Source: Bacillota bacterium (lineage in GTDB: Bacteria > Bacillota_I > Bacilli_A > RF39 > UBA660). Taken from it: a stretch of DNA of 64,000 bases. Within the stretch, counting starts at the first letter, position 1; the number at the start of each line of letters is the position of its first letter. Of this stretch, positions 1-7,075 are shown piece by piece. The DNA is taken from contig SVAP01000001.1 of assembly GCA_015059335.1 (NCBI GenBank), positions 1-64,000 on the forward strand, in the 5' to 3' direction. The translations under genes were made by a program, and so were the position numbers. A model generated the notes under the pieces. It saw only the letters and a list, made by a program, of their open reading frames with translations, had not been told where the DNA came from and made no database searches.

Positions 1-2
1 TA

Positions 3-362
3 TCAATTACAACTGATGAGTGGGCTAGGATTGGTTTATTAGTATTAAACAAAGGTTTATATAATGGTAAAAGAATTGTATCAGAAAATTATATAAATGA
101 AATGGTAAAAGAAAGAGAAAAAAACTACGGATATTTATGGTGGATATATCCAAAGAATCAAACAATGAAAATTATTACAAAAGAATATAATACAGGAAAG
201 TATGATTCGTGGTGTGCTAATGGTGTTGGTGGTTCACTTGTAGCAGTAATACCTGAAAAGAACATTGTAATATGCTGTGCTTGTTCATTAGTTTATAATC
301 CTAAAATTAGAACAGAGTTAATAAATAATTATTTGATACCATATATAGATAGTTTAGAGTAA
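3..362 (+). CDS. Serine hydrolase (beta-lactamase/class C-like), C-terminal part
   Basis: Open from the window edge to TAA at 360-362, so the N-terminal part, including any SxxK active site, lies outside. The visible 119 residues start with SITTDEWARIGLLVLNKG, followed by a YGYLWWI segment and a G-V-G-G-S-L-V-A-V-I-P strand. This resembles the C-terminal half of penicillin-binding-protein-like serine hydrolases of the beta-lactamase superfamily (the DLARFGLLLLN and GYGYLWW patterns). Substrate cannot be told. It is host DNA flanking the left end of the integrated element that begins at 524. Confidence 0.7.
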   Translation, partial: SITTDEWARIGLLVLNKGLYNGKRIVSENYINEMVKEREKNYGYLWWIYPKNQTMKIITKEYNTGKYDSWCANGVGGSLVAVIPEKNIVICCACSLVYNPKIRTELINNYLIPYIDSLE

Positions 363-523
363 CAAATCACAATTTATAAAGCAGATAGAAATATCTGTTT
401 TTTCTATGTCTATTTCCTATTTAGGAGTGGAAAAAAGGTTAAAGAATGTAATAGTTGAATATGCCCTTATTAGCGATTTTAAAAGGGTTTAAGCAACGTT
501 AACATAAAACACACAAATACACA

Positions 524-544
524 TTAGATCCACTTTTAGATCCA
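524..544. repeat. attL candidate (left 21-bp direct repeat)
   Basis: This 21-bp sequence is identical to 8298-8318. It is itself two 9-bp direct repeats, TTAGATCCA, separated by CTT, so each copy contains two GATC sites. It lies 30 bp outside the integrase stop codon, where an integrase-proximal attachment site is expected. Confidence 0.75.
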
Positions 545-574
545 GTAGACACAAAAAAAGAGCATTTCTGCCCA

Positions 575-1696
575 TTATTTACTTAAGTTATTTATTATAT
601 CCATAGTCTCATTTAACTTGCCTTTAAAAAGATGTGAATAAGTTTTAAGAGTTTCGGTTGTATTGCTATGTCCCATAAATGAGGAAACAACTGTTATTGG
701 AGCTTGATTATTAACAAGTAAAGAAGCACATGAGTGTCTGAAATCATGTAGTCGAATTTGTTTAACATTTGCTTTTTCTGCAATTTCTCCTTTTCTTCGT
801 TGAGCTTGTTTATATGCTAAAGGTCTAATGCCATAGTCGTTACCAAATACAAAGAACTTCTTATCAAAGTTTTTAAATTTGGAAACTTCATCATAATATT
901 TTTGTAAGTCAGATAATAGTTCATCAGCAATAGGAATCTCTCTAATACTTGAATCAGTTTTCGGATTGCAGACATAGTAATTAGAAGAGTAGTTATCAAT
1001 ACTTAAAACTTGTTTATTTATATGAAGTCTTTTATTGCTAAAATCAATATCTTCCCAAGTAAGTCCTCTAGCTTCACCAATTCTAAGTCCACAATAATAT
1101 AAAGTTTGCCAAAGACATTTATATTTTAAATCATCTTCAGCAGATAAGAATTTTATAAAATCATCATACTCATATATTTGCCTTTCAGTTTTCTTCTCGT
1201 CTGGATTCTTAAACTTTTCCATTAACATTAGAAGTTGATTAAAATTAAAGTTATATCTTTTAATACCAAATCTAAGAACTGCTTTTAAAACTTTTAAAAT
1301 ATCATTTTTAGAGACATCTTTCATATTAGGTTGGCTATTAATGTATTTCTTCCAGTTCTCATAATAAACAATGTTAAAATCAACACACTTAATATTATAT
1401 AGAGGAACTAAATACTTGCCACGATATTTATAACCAACTTTAGTACTGATTCTAACTTTATCATCCTGATATTCTAAAAAAGCATTCCATAAATCTTCAA
1501 AAGTCATTTTAGTAGGAACATTAACATTTTCTTTTAATTTATTTAAATATTCTAATTCTGCTTCTTTAGCTTCAGCTCTTGTAAAATACTTTTTACTATT
1601 ATATCTTTTAGGAGTATTAAACTCATCTTTATAAACTACTCTAAAGAACCAATATTTACCATCTTTAGTAGGTGTTTTTGCTTTATTGACAGACAT
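575..1696 (-). CDS. Tyrosine recombinase / integrase
   Basis: Site-specific recombinase that would integrate and excise the surrounding element. The 373-aa protein has an N-terminal arm-binding region (about 1-60), a core-binding domain (about 65-160) and a catalytic domain. Catalytic motifs are visible: Arg in CGLRIGEARGLTW, a Lys in the NPKTDSSIREIP beta-hairpin, HDFRHS (H-x-x-R), and GHSNTTETLKTYSHL with the His and nucleophile Tyr. The start at 1696 is chosen because AAGGAAGG lies 7 bases upstream; a longer frame to 1762 has no such site and lacks family similarity. It sits against the left 21-bp repeat and faces out of the element, as in Tn916-like and phage integrases. Confidence 0.93.
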   Translation of the reverse strand: MSVNKAKTPTKDGKYWFFRVVYKDEFNTPKRYNSKKYFTRAEAKEAELEYLNKLKENVNVPTKMTFEDLWNAFLEYQDDKVRISTKVGYKYRGKYLVPLYNIKCVDFNIVYYENWKKYINSQPNMKDVSKNDILKVLKAVLRFGIKRYNFNFNQLLMLMEKFKNPDEKKTERQIYEYDDFIKFLSAEDDLKYKCLWQTLYYCGLRIGEARGLTWEDIDFSNKRLHINKQVLSIDNYSSNYYVCNPKTDSSIREIPIADELLSDLQKYYDEVSKFKNFDKKFFVFGNDYGIRPLAYKQAQRRKGEIAEKANVKQIRLHDFRHSCASLLVNNQAPITVVSSFMGHSNTTETLKTYSHLFKGKLNETMDIINNLSK

Positions 1697-1855
1697 TATA
1701 ACCTTCCTTTCTTGTGTAAAATAGAAAAAACTGCTATAATGTAAATGGAAATCCAAAAACATTATAGTTTCTATAATTAATATTTTTATTCTTGGTCGAA
1801 TTTAAATATACGATTTCTATTTGATCTATTGTTCCAGCAATAGGTCTTTTTTTGT

Positions 1856-2515
1856 TTAATCAAAATCTCTAATATGTCTTTTTATTTTTCCGACTATTTC
1901 ATATTTAGAATCAAATTCTTCTTTTGATATATATCTTGTAATATCATGTATTTTATTATTTGGATTAAGAGGAAACATAGTTACTTTATCGTCATTAATG
2001 ATTAATCTTCTTAAAGCTAATTTAGAGTTTTTAATATTTTTAAGCAAATAATCTCCCTCGTTAATATAATCTGAGTGAATAGCGATTACTGTATCATTCT
2101 TTTGGTAAATAGGTTCCATACAATCATCAGGAAGTATTAATCCGGTAAAATCATCATCAGGATTAGTATCTAACCATTCTAATGGAACATTATCGATTGC
2201 TTTTAAAACTAATGCATTTTTTTCATTATATTTATAAATAGGTAATTCTTTTGGTGCATTAAAATTTTCTTCGAAAGCTTCAGCATATGCTTTTTCATAA
2301 TTAGGATTTTCATCAGTCAAGGCATATGTTTTAACATTGAAGTAATCTGCTATTTCAATAATGTATTCCATCTTAGGATAAGTTCTACCTTTAGCCCAGT
2401 CACAAAAAGTTGTATATTTAACTCCTAGAAATTTAGCAACTTCTTCTCTAGTAGAATTATGTATTTTTAATAGATTTTGTATATTCTTTGCAAAAACTTC
2501 TTTGCTATTTGCCAT
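1856..2515 (-). CDS. CI/LexA-like repressor with S24 peptidase fold, catalytic residues changed
   Basis: Probable master repressor of the element. Residues 1-65 form an XRE-type helix-turn-helix (TREEVAKFLGVKYTTFCDWAKG). Residues about 115-215 match the S24/LexA C-terminal domain. The motif usually read as D-S-M-x-P is here D-C-M-E-P (Cys132), and the segment that normally holds the catalytic Lys reads KLALRRL, with Arg where TLKRL has Lys. Self-cleavage in the classical Ser/Lys way therefore looks unlikely. The start at ATG 2515 has AGAGGTGG five bases upstream. It is divergent from a Cro-like gene across a 146-bp operator region, and just downstream of it lies the integrase on the same strand. 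Confidence 0.88.
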   Translation of the reverse strand: MANSKEVFAKNIQNLLKIHNSTREEVAKFLGVKYTTFCDWAKGRTYPKMEYIIEIADYFNVKTYALTDENPNYEKAYAEAFEENFNAPKELPIYKYNEKNALVLKAIDNVPLEWLDTNPDDDFTGLILPDDCMEPIYQKNDTVIAIHSDYINEGDYLLKNIKNSKLALRRLIINDDKVTMFPLNPNNKIHDITRYISKEEFDSKYEIVGKIKRHIRDFD

Positions 2516-2534
2516 TTTTACCACCTCTGATACT

Positions 2535-2563
2535 ATCTTACATTATCTCGTAATTTATGTCAA
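2535..2563 (-). promoter_or_regulatory. Repressor promoter (leftward)
   Basis: On the minus strand TTGACA (2563-2558) is followed after 17 bases by TAAGAT (2540-2535), and the repressor ATG lies 20 bases beyond. A near-consensus sigma-A promoter immediately next to the operator palindrome. Confidence 0.7.
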
Positions 2564-2571
2564 GTTAAAAA

Positions 2572-2596
2572 TGCATAAAATTATGCAAAATGCATA
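2572..2596. promoter_or_regulatory. Operator palindrome between divergent repressor and Cro-like genes
   Basis: TGCATAA-AA-TTATGCA at 2572-2587 is a perfect inverted repeat with 7-bp arms. A further half site, AATGCATA, follows at 2589-2596. It sits between the -35 boxes of the two divergent promoters, where a CI/Cro pair would bind. Binding is inferred. Confidence 0.65.
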
Positions 2597-2604
2597 TTTA
2601 GGTA

Positions 2605-2633
2605 TTTACAAAAGAAAAGAAATATTATATTAT
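2605..2633 (+). promoter_or_regulatory. Early rightward promoter of the element
   Basis: TTTACA (2605-2610), a 17-base spacer and TATTAT (2628-2633) precede the Cro-like gene at 2662. It lies just right of the operator palindrome, so repressor bound there could block the replication operon. Confidence 0.65.
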
Positions 2634-2661
2634 TGATTTATCATAGGAAGGAGGAAAAGGG

Positions 2662-2862
2662 ATGAAAATAACATTAAAAGCTTTACGAATCAATTCAAAG
2701 CTAACACTGGAAGAAGCTTCGAAAAAGATTGGAATTAGTAGAGAAACATTAAGAAGTTATGAAACATTTAAAACTGCACCAGACTTAAAATTATTACCTA
2801 AAATTTTAAAAGTTTATAATGCAGATATAAATGATGTGAAGTTTGAAGATGAAGAAAACTAA
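2662..2862 (+). CDS. Cro-like XRE helix-turn-helix regulator
   Basis: A 66-aa protein that is almost entirely one XRE helix-turn-helix domain: LRINSKLTLEEASKKIGISRETLRSYE covers helices 1-3, with the recognition helix near residues 25-35. It is transcribed away from the CI/LexA-like repressor and is the first gene of the rightward operon, the classic position of Cro. A strong AGGAAGGAGG ribosome site precedes ATG. Its direct target is probably the 2572-2596 operator; that is inference. Confidence 0.85.
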   Translation: MKITLKALRINSKLTLEEASKKIGISRETLRSYETFKTAPDLKLLPKILKVYNADINDVKFEDEEN

Positions 2863-2929
2863 TTACGAAAAAATCGTATATTTAAATTTGACCAAGAAGT
2901 AAATAATTATAGAAAGGAAGGATTCCAAA

Positions 2930-3181
2930 ATGGGAAAAAGAAGAAAAGTATTAACAAAAAATGAAATACTCGATATAGCTCAATATCAATGGGCTAATAT
3001 AAGAGATATTATGGATATAGGTGCAATTGGTAAAAACAATGCACGAATAATATTAAATGAAATCATGGATACCTATTATGGTAATCGTGAAAAAATTAAA
3101 AATGGTTTAGTTCCTATGAGTATGGTACTTGAATATTTTGATATAAGTATTGATTCCTTACAGGTAACAACTAATGGCTAA
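2930..3181 (+). CDS. Small element protein, unknown (DUF3173-like size and position)
   Basis: An 83-aa basic protein (starts MGKRRKVLTKNEILDIAQ) with a predicted helical N-terminus and a possible helix-turn-helix around VTKNEI..IMDIGAIGKNNARIILNEI. It lies between the Cro-like gene and the replication initiator and overlaps the latter by 8 bases, so translation is probably coupled. AGAAAGGAAGG precedes ATG. Size and place recall small DNA-binding or excision-accessory proteins of integrative elements, but no family is recognised with confidence. Confidence 0.7.
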   Translation: MGKRRKVLTKNEILDIAQYQWANIRDIMDIGAIGKNNARIILNEIMDTYYGNREKIKNGLVPMSMVLEYFDISIDSLQVTTNG

Positions 3182-4079
3182 AAAAAGAATGTTCTCGTTG
3201 GATGTAGTAGATTTAGATTCTTTTATAGAAATGCCAGTAAGTGCTAAACTTTTATATTATGATTTAGGAATGAGAGCAGATGATGATGGATTTGTTGGGA
3301 ATCCTAAAAAAATAACGTTGTTAGCAGGATGTAATAAGGAAGATATTGAAACATTAATAAAAAATAAATTTATTTATATGTTTTCATCAGGTGTTATAGC
3401 TATAAGACATTGGAATGTAAATAACCAGATACGAAAAGATAGATATAATGAAACATTTCGCATAGATGAAAAAAGATTATTAAAATTAGAAAATAATGTA
3501 TATGAATTGAAAGATAATAGTGGTATACCAAATGACATACCAACGGTAAACACAGTTAAGTATAGTATAGGTAAGAATAGTATAGATAAGTTAAGTGTAG
3601 ATAAGAAAAGTAAAGAGAAGAAAAGTTTAGAAGAGAAAAGAGAAGAAAAGATTATAGATAACTTTTATGTTGATGTAGACGCAGGAGAAATTTTAGAATA
3701 TGAAATTGTATCAGAAAAAGATAAAGTGTATAAAAACATAATTGATTATTTAAATAATAAAATTAATGCTAACTATAGATGTAATAGTGCTAAAACGAAA
3801 TCTTTAATTGATGCTAGATTAAATGAAGGGTATAAAGAAGAAGATTTTTTTCTCGTTATAGATAAAAAATATAAAGAATGGAAAGATTCTGAAATGGAAA
3901 AGTTTTTAAGACCAGAAACTTTATTTAGTAATAAATTTGAAAGCTATTATAATCAACCAGAAATAATGAAACAAAGAACACTAAAAGATATATCGATGGC
4001 AGAAATAGATGAAGCATTAAAAAGAGAAAAACAACAAATGGGAGATAAAACTAATAATGACACAGTTGGAATTTATTAG
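3174..4079 (+). CDS. Phage-type replication initiator (replisome organizer, DnaD-like)
   Basis: Likely binds the element origin and recruits the host replisome. Residues 1-110 match the N-terminal winged-helix domain of phage replisome organizers (MFSLDVVDLDSFIEMP, LYYDLGMRADDDGFVGNP, then IRHWNVNNQIRKDRY). A lysine/serine-rich linker (about 125-165) follows. A helical C-terminal region with YKNIIDYLNNKINANYR and TLFSNKFESYYNQP resembles the conserved C-terminal phage replisome domain (DnaD-like). The linker DNA holds three 12-bp iterons, so the origin may lie inside the gene. It overlaps both neighbours, consistent with one operon. Confidence 0.85.
   Translation: MAKKRMFSLDVVDLDSFIEMPVSAKLLYYDLGMRADDDGFVGNPKKITLLAGCNKEDIETLIKNKFIYMFSSGVIAIRHWNVNNQIRKDRYNETFRIDEKRLLKLENNVYELKDNSGIPNDIPTVNTVKYSIGKNSIDKLSVDKKSKEKKSLEEKREEKIIDNFYVDVDAGEILEYEIVSEKDKVYKNIIDYLNNKINANYRCNSAKTKSLIDARLNEGYKEEDFFLVIDKKYKEWKDSEMEKFLRPETLFSNKFESYYNQPEIMKQRTLKDISMAEIDEALKREKQQMGDKTNNDTVGIY
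3564..3605 (+). repeat. Three iterons inside the replication gene (candidate origin)
   Basis: The 12-bp units AGTATAGGTAAG (3564-3575), AGTATAGATAAG (3579-3590) and AGTGTAGATAAG (3594-3605) repeat with an exact 15-bp period. They encode S-I-G-K-N, S-I-D-K-L, S-V-D-K-K in the linker of the initiator. Origins inside initiator genes are common in phages and satellites, so this is a candidate initiator-binding site. The repetition could also be a low-complexity protein linker. Confidence 0.45.
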
Positions 4080-4491
4080 TGGAATGAAAAGATTAAGTAG
4101 CTATTATTTAAAAGAATTAACAAATGATCAATTAGAAGCATGGTATGAGATGTTTAAAGAAGTTAGAGTAGAAGATTTTAATAAAGCTATTAAACTTATA
4201 TCTAAAGAAAATGAATATATGCCTACTGCACAAATGTTAAATAAAAAATGTTCACAAGCATATAAAGAGTTTTTAATTGAAATTGCTAATTACATGATGG
4301 AAGATGGTTATTTTTATTTAGGAGTTCAAAGATTAGATGAAACACAAGCTAAACTCAATCTTTATAAAACAATTGGTTGGATAGAAGATTCAGGAATGCC
4401 AGGCTTCTTAAAAGATGATTTTGAATATTACATAAAAAAATATAAGAGGCATCAACTGGATAATAATGAAAGGTTAAAATTACAATGTTAA
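4057..4491 (+). CDS. Phage-like replication-module protein, unknown function
   Basis: A 144-aa, mostly helical, charged protein (starts MTQLEFISGMKRLSSYY). The N-terminal third (LTNDQLEAWYEMFKEVRVEDFNKAIKLISKENEYMPTAQML) resembles the short replicative-helicase-loader-like or DUF-type proteins that follow phage initiators: one helix pair ending in a conserved Y-M-P-T-A motif. It overlaps the initiator by 23 bases and the HNH gene by 7, so it belongs to the same operon. A helicase-loader role is a guess based on position. Confidence 0.75.
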   Translation: MTQLEFISGMKRLSSYYLKELTNDQLEAWYEMFKEVRVEDFNKAIKLISKENEYMPTAQMLNKKCSQAYKEFLIEIANYMMEDGYFYLGVQRLDETQAKLNLYKTIGWIEDSGMPGFLKDDFEYYIKKYKRHQLDNNERLKLQC

Positions 4492-4844
4492 GAACTTGTT
4501 CTGTATGTGGTGGAATCCATCACGAAGATAACATGTGTAAGAGAACATATAAAAAGAACTCTTATGCTAGTAAATTCAGAAATAGTAATGCTTGGATAAC
4601 TAAACGAGAACAGATAAAGAAAAGAGATAAGTATTTATGTCAGCTGTGTTTGAAAGATAACATTTACACATATAACAATCTACAAGTGCATCATATAATT
4701 CCAATAGAAAAAGATAATGATAGAAGATTAGACGGTGATAATTTAATTACTTTATGTTCATATCATCATAAACAAGCAGAAATGAATAAAATATCGTCAG
4801 AAGAATTAAAGAATTTAATAGACATCCCCCCGGAGGGTAGATAG
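4485..4844 (+). CDS. HNH endonuclease
   Basis: A 119-aa protein with an N-terminal C-x2-C...C cluster (CSVCGG, then C-K-R) and a second zinc pair C-Q-L-C, followed by the HNH core: LQVHHIIPIEKD, then GDNLITLCSYHHKQAE. This arrangement is typical of small phage HNH nucleases that sit beside the terminase genes and stimulate packaging cleavage at cos. Here no terminase follows; instead a GC-rich tract begins within the last codons (PPEGR). It is the last gene of the rightward replication operon. Confidence 0.9.
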   Translation: MLRTCSVCGGIHHEDNMCKRTYKKNSYASKFRNSNAWITKREQIKKRDKYLCQLCLKDNIYTYNNLQVHHIIPIEKDNDRRLDGDNLITLCSYHHKQAEMNKISSEELKNLIDIPPEGR

Positions 4845-4881
4845 TTGAAAAATATAATTTTTTCCACACCCACAACCCACC
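4822..4881. other. GC-rich island after HNH gene, possible cos-like site
   Basis: Within very AT-rich DNA this stretch holds a C6 run abutting GGAGGG (4825-4836), with CCGG at its centre, then a CA-rich tract of CCAC/CCCA units (4864-4881). HNH genes of cos phages lie beside cohesive-end sites, and some satellites carry a helper cos. No cleavage evidence can be read from sequence, so this remains a hypothesis. Confidence 0.3.
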
Positions 4882-4919
4882 TACATTCACACAATTATTA
4901 GTTTTCCGTGAGTTTTTTG

Positions 4920-4948
4920 GAAAATAAAAGAGTATTTTATCAATACTC
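4920..4948 (-). terminator. Intrinsic terminator of the leftward orphan
   Basis: GAGTAT (4930-4935) pairs with ATACTC (4943-4948) around a 7-base loop. On the minus strand the hairpin is followed by CTTTTATTTT. It overlaps the stop codon of the gene ending at 4940. Confidence 0.7.
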
Positions 4949-5263
4949 AATTTGTTTTAAATCTAAAGGATCTTCATTAACTACAATTAAAGCATATTTA
5001 ATTTTTAATAATTTAAATACTTCTGCTTTCATTTGTTCATAATCTTCCCCAAATAAGTTAATTAAATCTTTAGCTGAATTATAGTGTTGAAGAAAAGAAC
5101 CTTCGTACATAGAACCCCTGTAATAAGAATTAGCAATATAGTATGCAATGACTTCAGGCATAATATAGCTTAATACAAAATTATCATAATCATCTAGAAA
5201 AGGTTTTAGTACTTGTTCAAATTCTTCATCACTAATGTCACCACTCGTATTTTTTCTAATCAT
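4940..5263 (-). CDS. Small element protein, unknown
   Basis: A 107-aa acidic protein starting MIRKNTSGDISDEEFEQV and containing an aromatic segment (VLSYIMPEVIAYYIANSYYRG), then a helical tail. ATG at 5263 is preferred over GTG at 5269 because AGGAGG lies five bases upstream of the ATG and overlaps the GTG. It is transcribed against the replication operon. Its 5-prime region shares a 14-bp motif with the other leftward gene at 7954-8166, suggesting common control. Function not recognised. Confidence 0.75.
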   Translation of the reverse strand: MIRKNTSGDISDEEFEQVLKPFLDDYDNFVLSYIMPEVIAYYIANSYYRGSMYEGSFLQHYNSAKDLINLFGEDYEQMKAEVFKLLKIKYALIVVNEDPLDLKQIEY

Positions 5264-5286
5264 AGCCACCTCCTAAACTGGTGTTC

Positions 5287-5300
5287 TATTAATCACTCTT
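5287..5300 (-). promoter_or_regulatory. Shared 14-bp motif, copy 1
   Basis: TATTAATCACTCTT is identical to 8190-8203 and lies 24 bases upstream of the start at 5263; copy 2 likewise precedes the start at 8166. Just outside it both copies continue with related sequence ending in CAAGT (minus-strand ACTTG...). It may be part of a common promoter or operator. Confidence 0.55.
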
Positions 5301-5420
5301 ATTTGAAAATAATGCAAGTGATATAAAAAATAAATTTAAATGTGGCTACTTTTATAGGAAAAAAGGTATTTTGATGATATAATTATAAATGAGGGAAAAT
5401 CAACATTTGGAGGTATCAAT

Positions 5421-6275
5421 ATGTTAAAAGGAAAACCATTTGTAAAATGGGCAGGTGGAAAAAGACAAATAATAGATAAACTTAAAATGTATGCTCCTGA
5501 TGAGTTTAATACTTATTACGAACCATTCGTAGGTGGTGGAGCATTATTATTTGAATTATCACCAAAAAAAGCAGTAATAAATGATTATAATGAAGAATTA
5601 ATGAATGTATTTAGTTGCATTAAAGATGAAAACAAATTCAATAAAATGTGTAACGAATTAAATCATCATGAAGCAAATCATTCAGAAGAATATTATTATG
5701 AAATAAGAAATAAAGATAGAGATAAAGCAAAATTTAAAAGAATGCCTGACTATAAAAGAAGTGCTAGAACAATTTATTTAAATAAAGCTTGTTTTAATGG
5801 GTTATATAGAGTTAATAGCAAAAATGAATTTAATGTACCGTTTAATAGAAAAGCAAAAGTAAATACATATGATGGACAAAATTTAGGCATTATTCATTCA
5901 TATTTAAATTTTAGTGATGTAACACTTTTAAATACAGATTTTGAAGAAGCAGTAAAGGATGCAAAAAAAGGGGATTTTATTTATTTTGATCCTCCATATG
6001 ATTCTGAAACATCAACATTCAATAGCTATACAGAAAATGGATTTGGTAAAGAAGAACAAATAAGACTTTCAAAAGTTTATAAAGAATTAGCTGATAAAGG
6101 ATGTTATGTGATGTTATCAAATCATAATACAACATTAGTAAAAGAATTATATAAAGATTTTAATATTCATGTAATTGAAGCTAAAAGAAATATAAATGCA
6201 AATGGAAAGAAAAGGGGAAAAGTAGAAGAAGTAATTATTACAAATTACGAAAATAAAAGAGGATTTGAAGAATAA
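5421..6275 (+). CDS. dpnM: DpnM-type DNA adenine (N6) methyltransferase, GATC-specific
   Basis: Transfers methyl from S-adenosylmethionine to the adenine of GATC in duplex DNA, protecting the host from the DpnII nuclease encoded downstream. The 284-aa length fits the Dam/D12 class. Motif I is KPFVKWAGGKRQI near the N-terminus, followed by YYEPFVGGGALLF, and the catalytic D-P-P-Y lies in FIYFDPPYDSETSTFNSY. The SNHNT block near residue 235 is typical of Dam/DpnM enzymes. It begins the methylase-methylase-nuclease operon; GGAGG precedes ATG and a TATAAT box lies at 5378-5383. Confidence 0.93.
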   Translation: MLKGKPFVKWAGGKRQIIDKLKMYAPDEFNTYYEPFVGGGALLFELSPKKAVINDYNEELMNVFSCIKDENKFNKMCNELNHHEANHSEEYYYEIRNKDRDKAKFKRMPDYKRSARTIYLNKACFNGLYRVNSKNEFNVPFNRKAKVNTYDGQNLGIIHSYLNFSDVTLLNTDFEEAVKDAKKGDFIYFDPPYDSETSTFNSYTENGFGKEEQIRLSKVYKELADKGCYVMLSNHNTTLVKELYKDFNIHVIEAKRNINANGKKRGKVEEVIITNYENKRGFEE

Positions 6276-6307
6276 AAAGCGAATAATATAATTAGGAGGT
6301 GTATCTC

Positions 6308-7075
6308 GTGGGGAAAAACATTTATTATGAACAAGAAGATTTTAAGTTGCTCCATGGAGATGCACTTTTATTGTTGAAAAAAATAGAGCCACAAAGTATA
6401 GATATGATATTTGCAGATCCACCATACTTTTTATCAGGAAATGGAATCACTTGTAGTGGTGGTAAAATGGTATCGGTAAATAAAGGTAAGTGGGATGAAA
6501 AAATATCTGTTAAAGAAAAACATAATTTCAATAAGAAATGGATAAGAGCTTGTAAGGAAGTTTTAAAAGATGATGGAACTATCTGGATAAGTGGAACAAT
6601 GCACAATATTTATTCCATAGGAATGGCACTTGAAGAAGAAGGGTTTAAGATAATAAATAACATCACCTGGAAGAAATTAAACCCACCACCTAACATTAGC
6701 TGTCGTGCTTTTGTTCACTCAACAGAAACCGTTTTATGGGCTAAAAAAGACATATCTAAAGCTAAGCATAAGTTTAATTATGATGTTATGAAAAAACTAA
6801 ATAATAACAAGCAAATGAAAGATGTATGGGAAACATCATTAACTAAACCAAGTGAAAAGAAATGTGGTAAGCATCCTACACAAAAGCCAATAGAATTATT
6901 AGAAAAAATAATATTGGCATCTACAGATGAAAATGATTTAATACTAGATCCTTTTAATGGTAGTGGAACAACTGGAATAGTGGCTAATAGATTGAAAAGA
7001 AAATATATTGGAATAGAAAAGGAAAAAGAATATTTAGATTTAACAATTAAAAGAAAGGAAAGTGATTCTAAATGA
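6308..7075 (+). CDS. dpnA: DpnA-type DNA adenine methyltransferase (second GATC methylase)
   Basis: Second methylase of DpnII systems; the pneumococcal DpnA can act on single-stranded DNA and helps protect incoming strands. The 255-aa protein is a beta-class (D-P-P-Y before the SAM motif) enzyme: SIDMIFADPPYFLSGNG near the N-terminus and LILDPFNGSGTTGIVANRLKRKYIGIE near the C-terminus. GKHPTQKP precedes the SAM motif as is usual. The start is GTG at 6308, eight bases after AGGAGG, rather than GTG 6299 which overlaps that site. It ends with ATGA overlap into the nuclease gene, showing tight coupling. Confidence 0.92.
   Translation: MGKNIYYEQEDFKLLHGDALLLLKKIEPQSIDMIFADPPYFLSGNGITCSGGKMVSVNKGKWDEKISVKEKHNFNKKWIRACKEVLKDDGTIWISGTMHNIYSIGMALEEEGFKIINNITWKKLNPPPNISCRAFVHSTETVLWAKKDISKAKHKFNYDVMKKLNNNKQMKDVWETSLTKPSEKKCGKHPTQKPIELLEKIILASTDENDLILDPFNGSGTTGIVANRLKRKYIGIEKEKEYLDLTIKRKESDSK

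Noticed and set aside
428..437. GTGGAAAAAA near both island flanks (428-437 and 8281-8290) as part of the att site
   Set aside because: Its distance to the 21-bp repeat differs (86 versus 7 bases), so the two copies cannot be part of one aligned attachment core.
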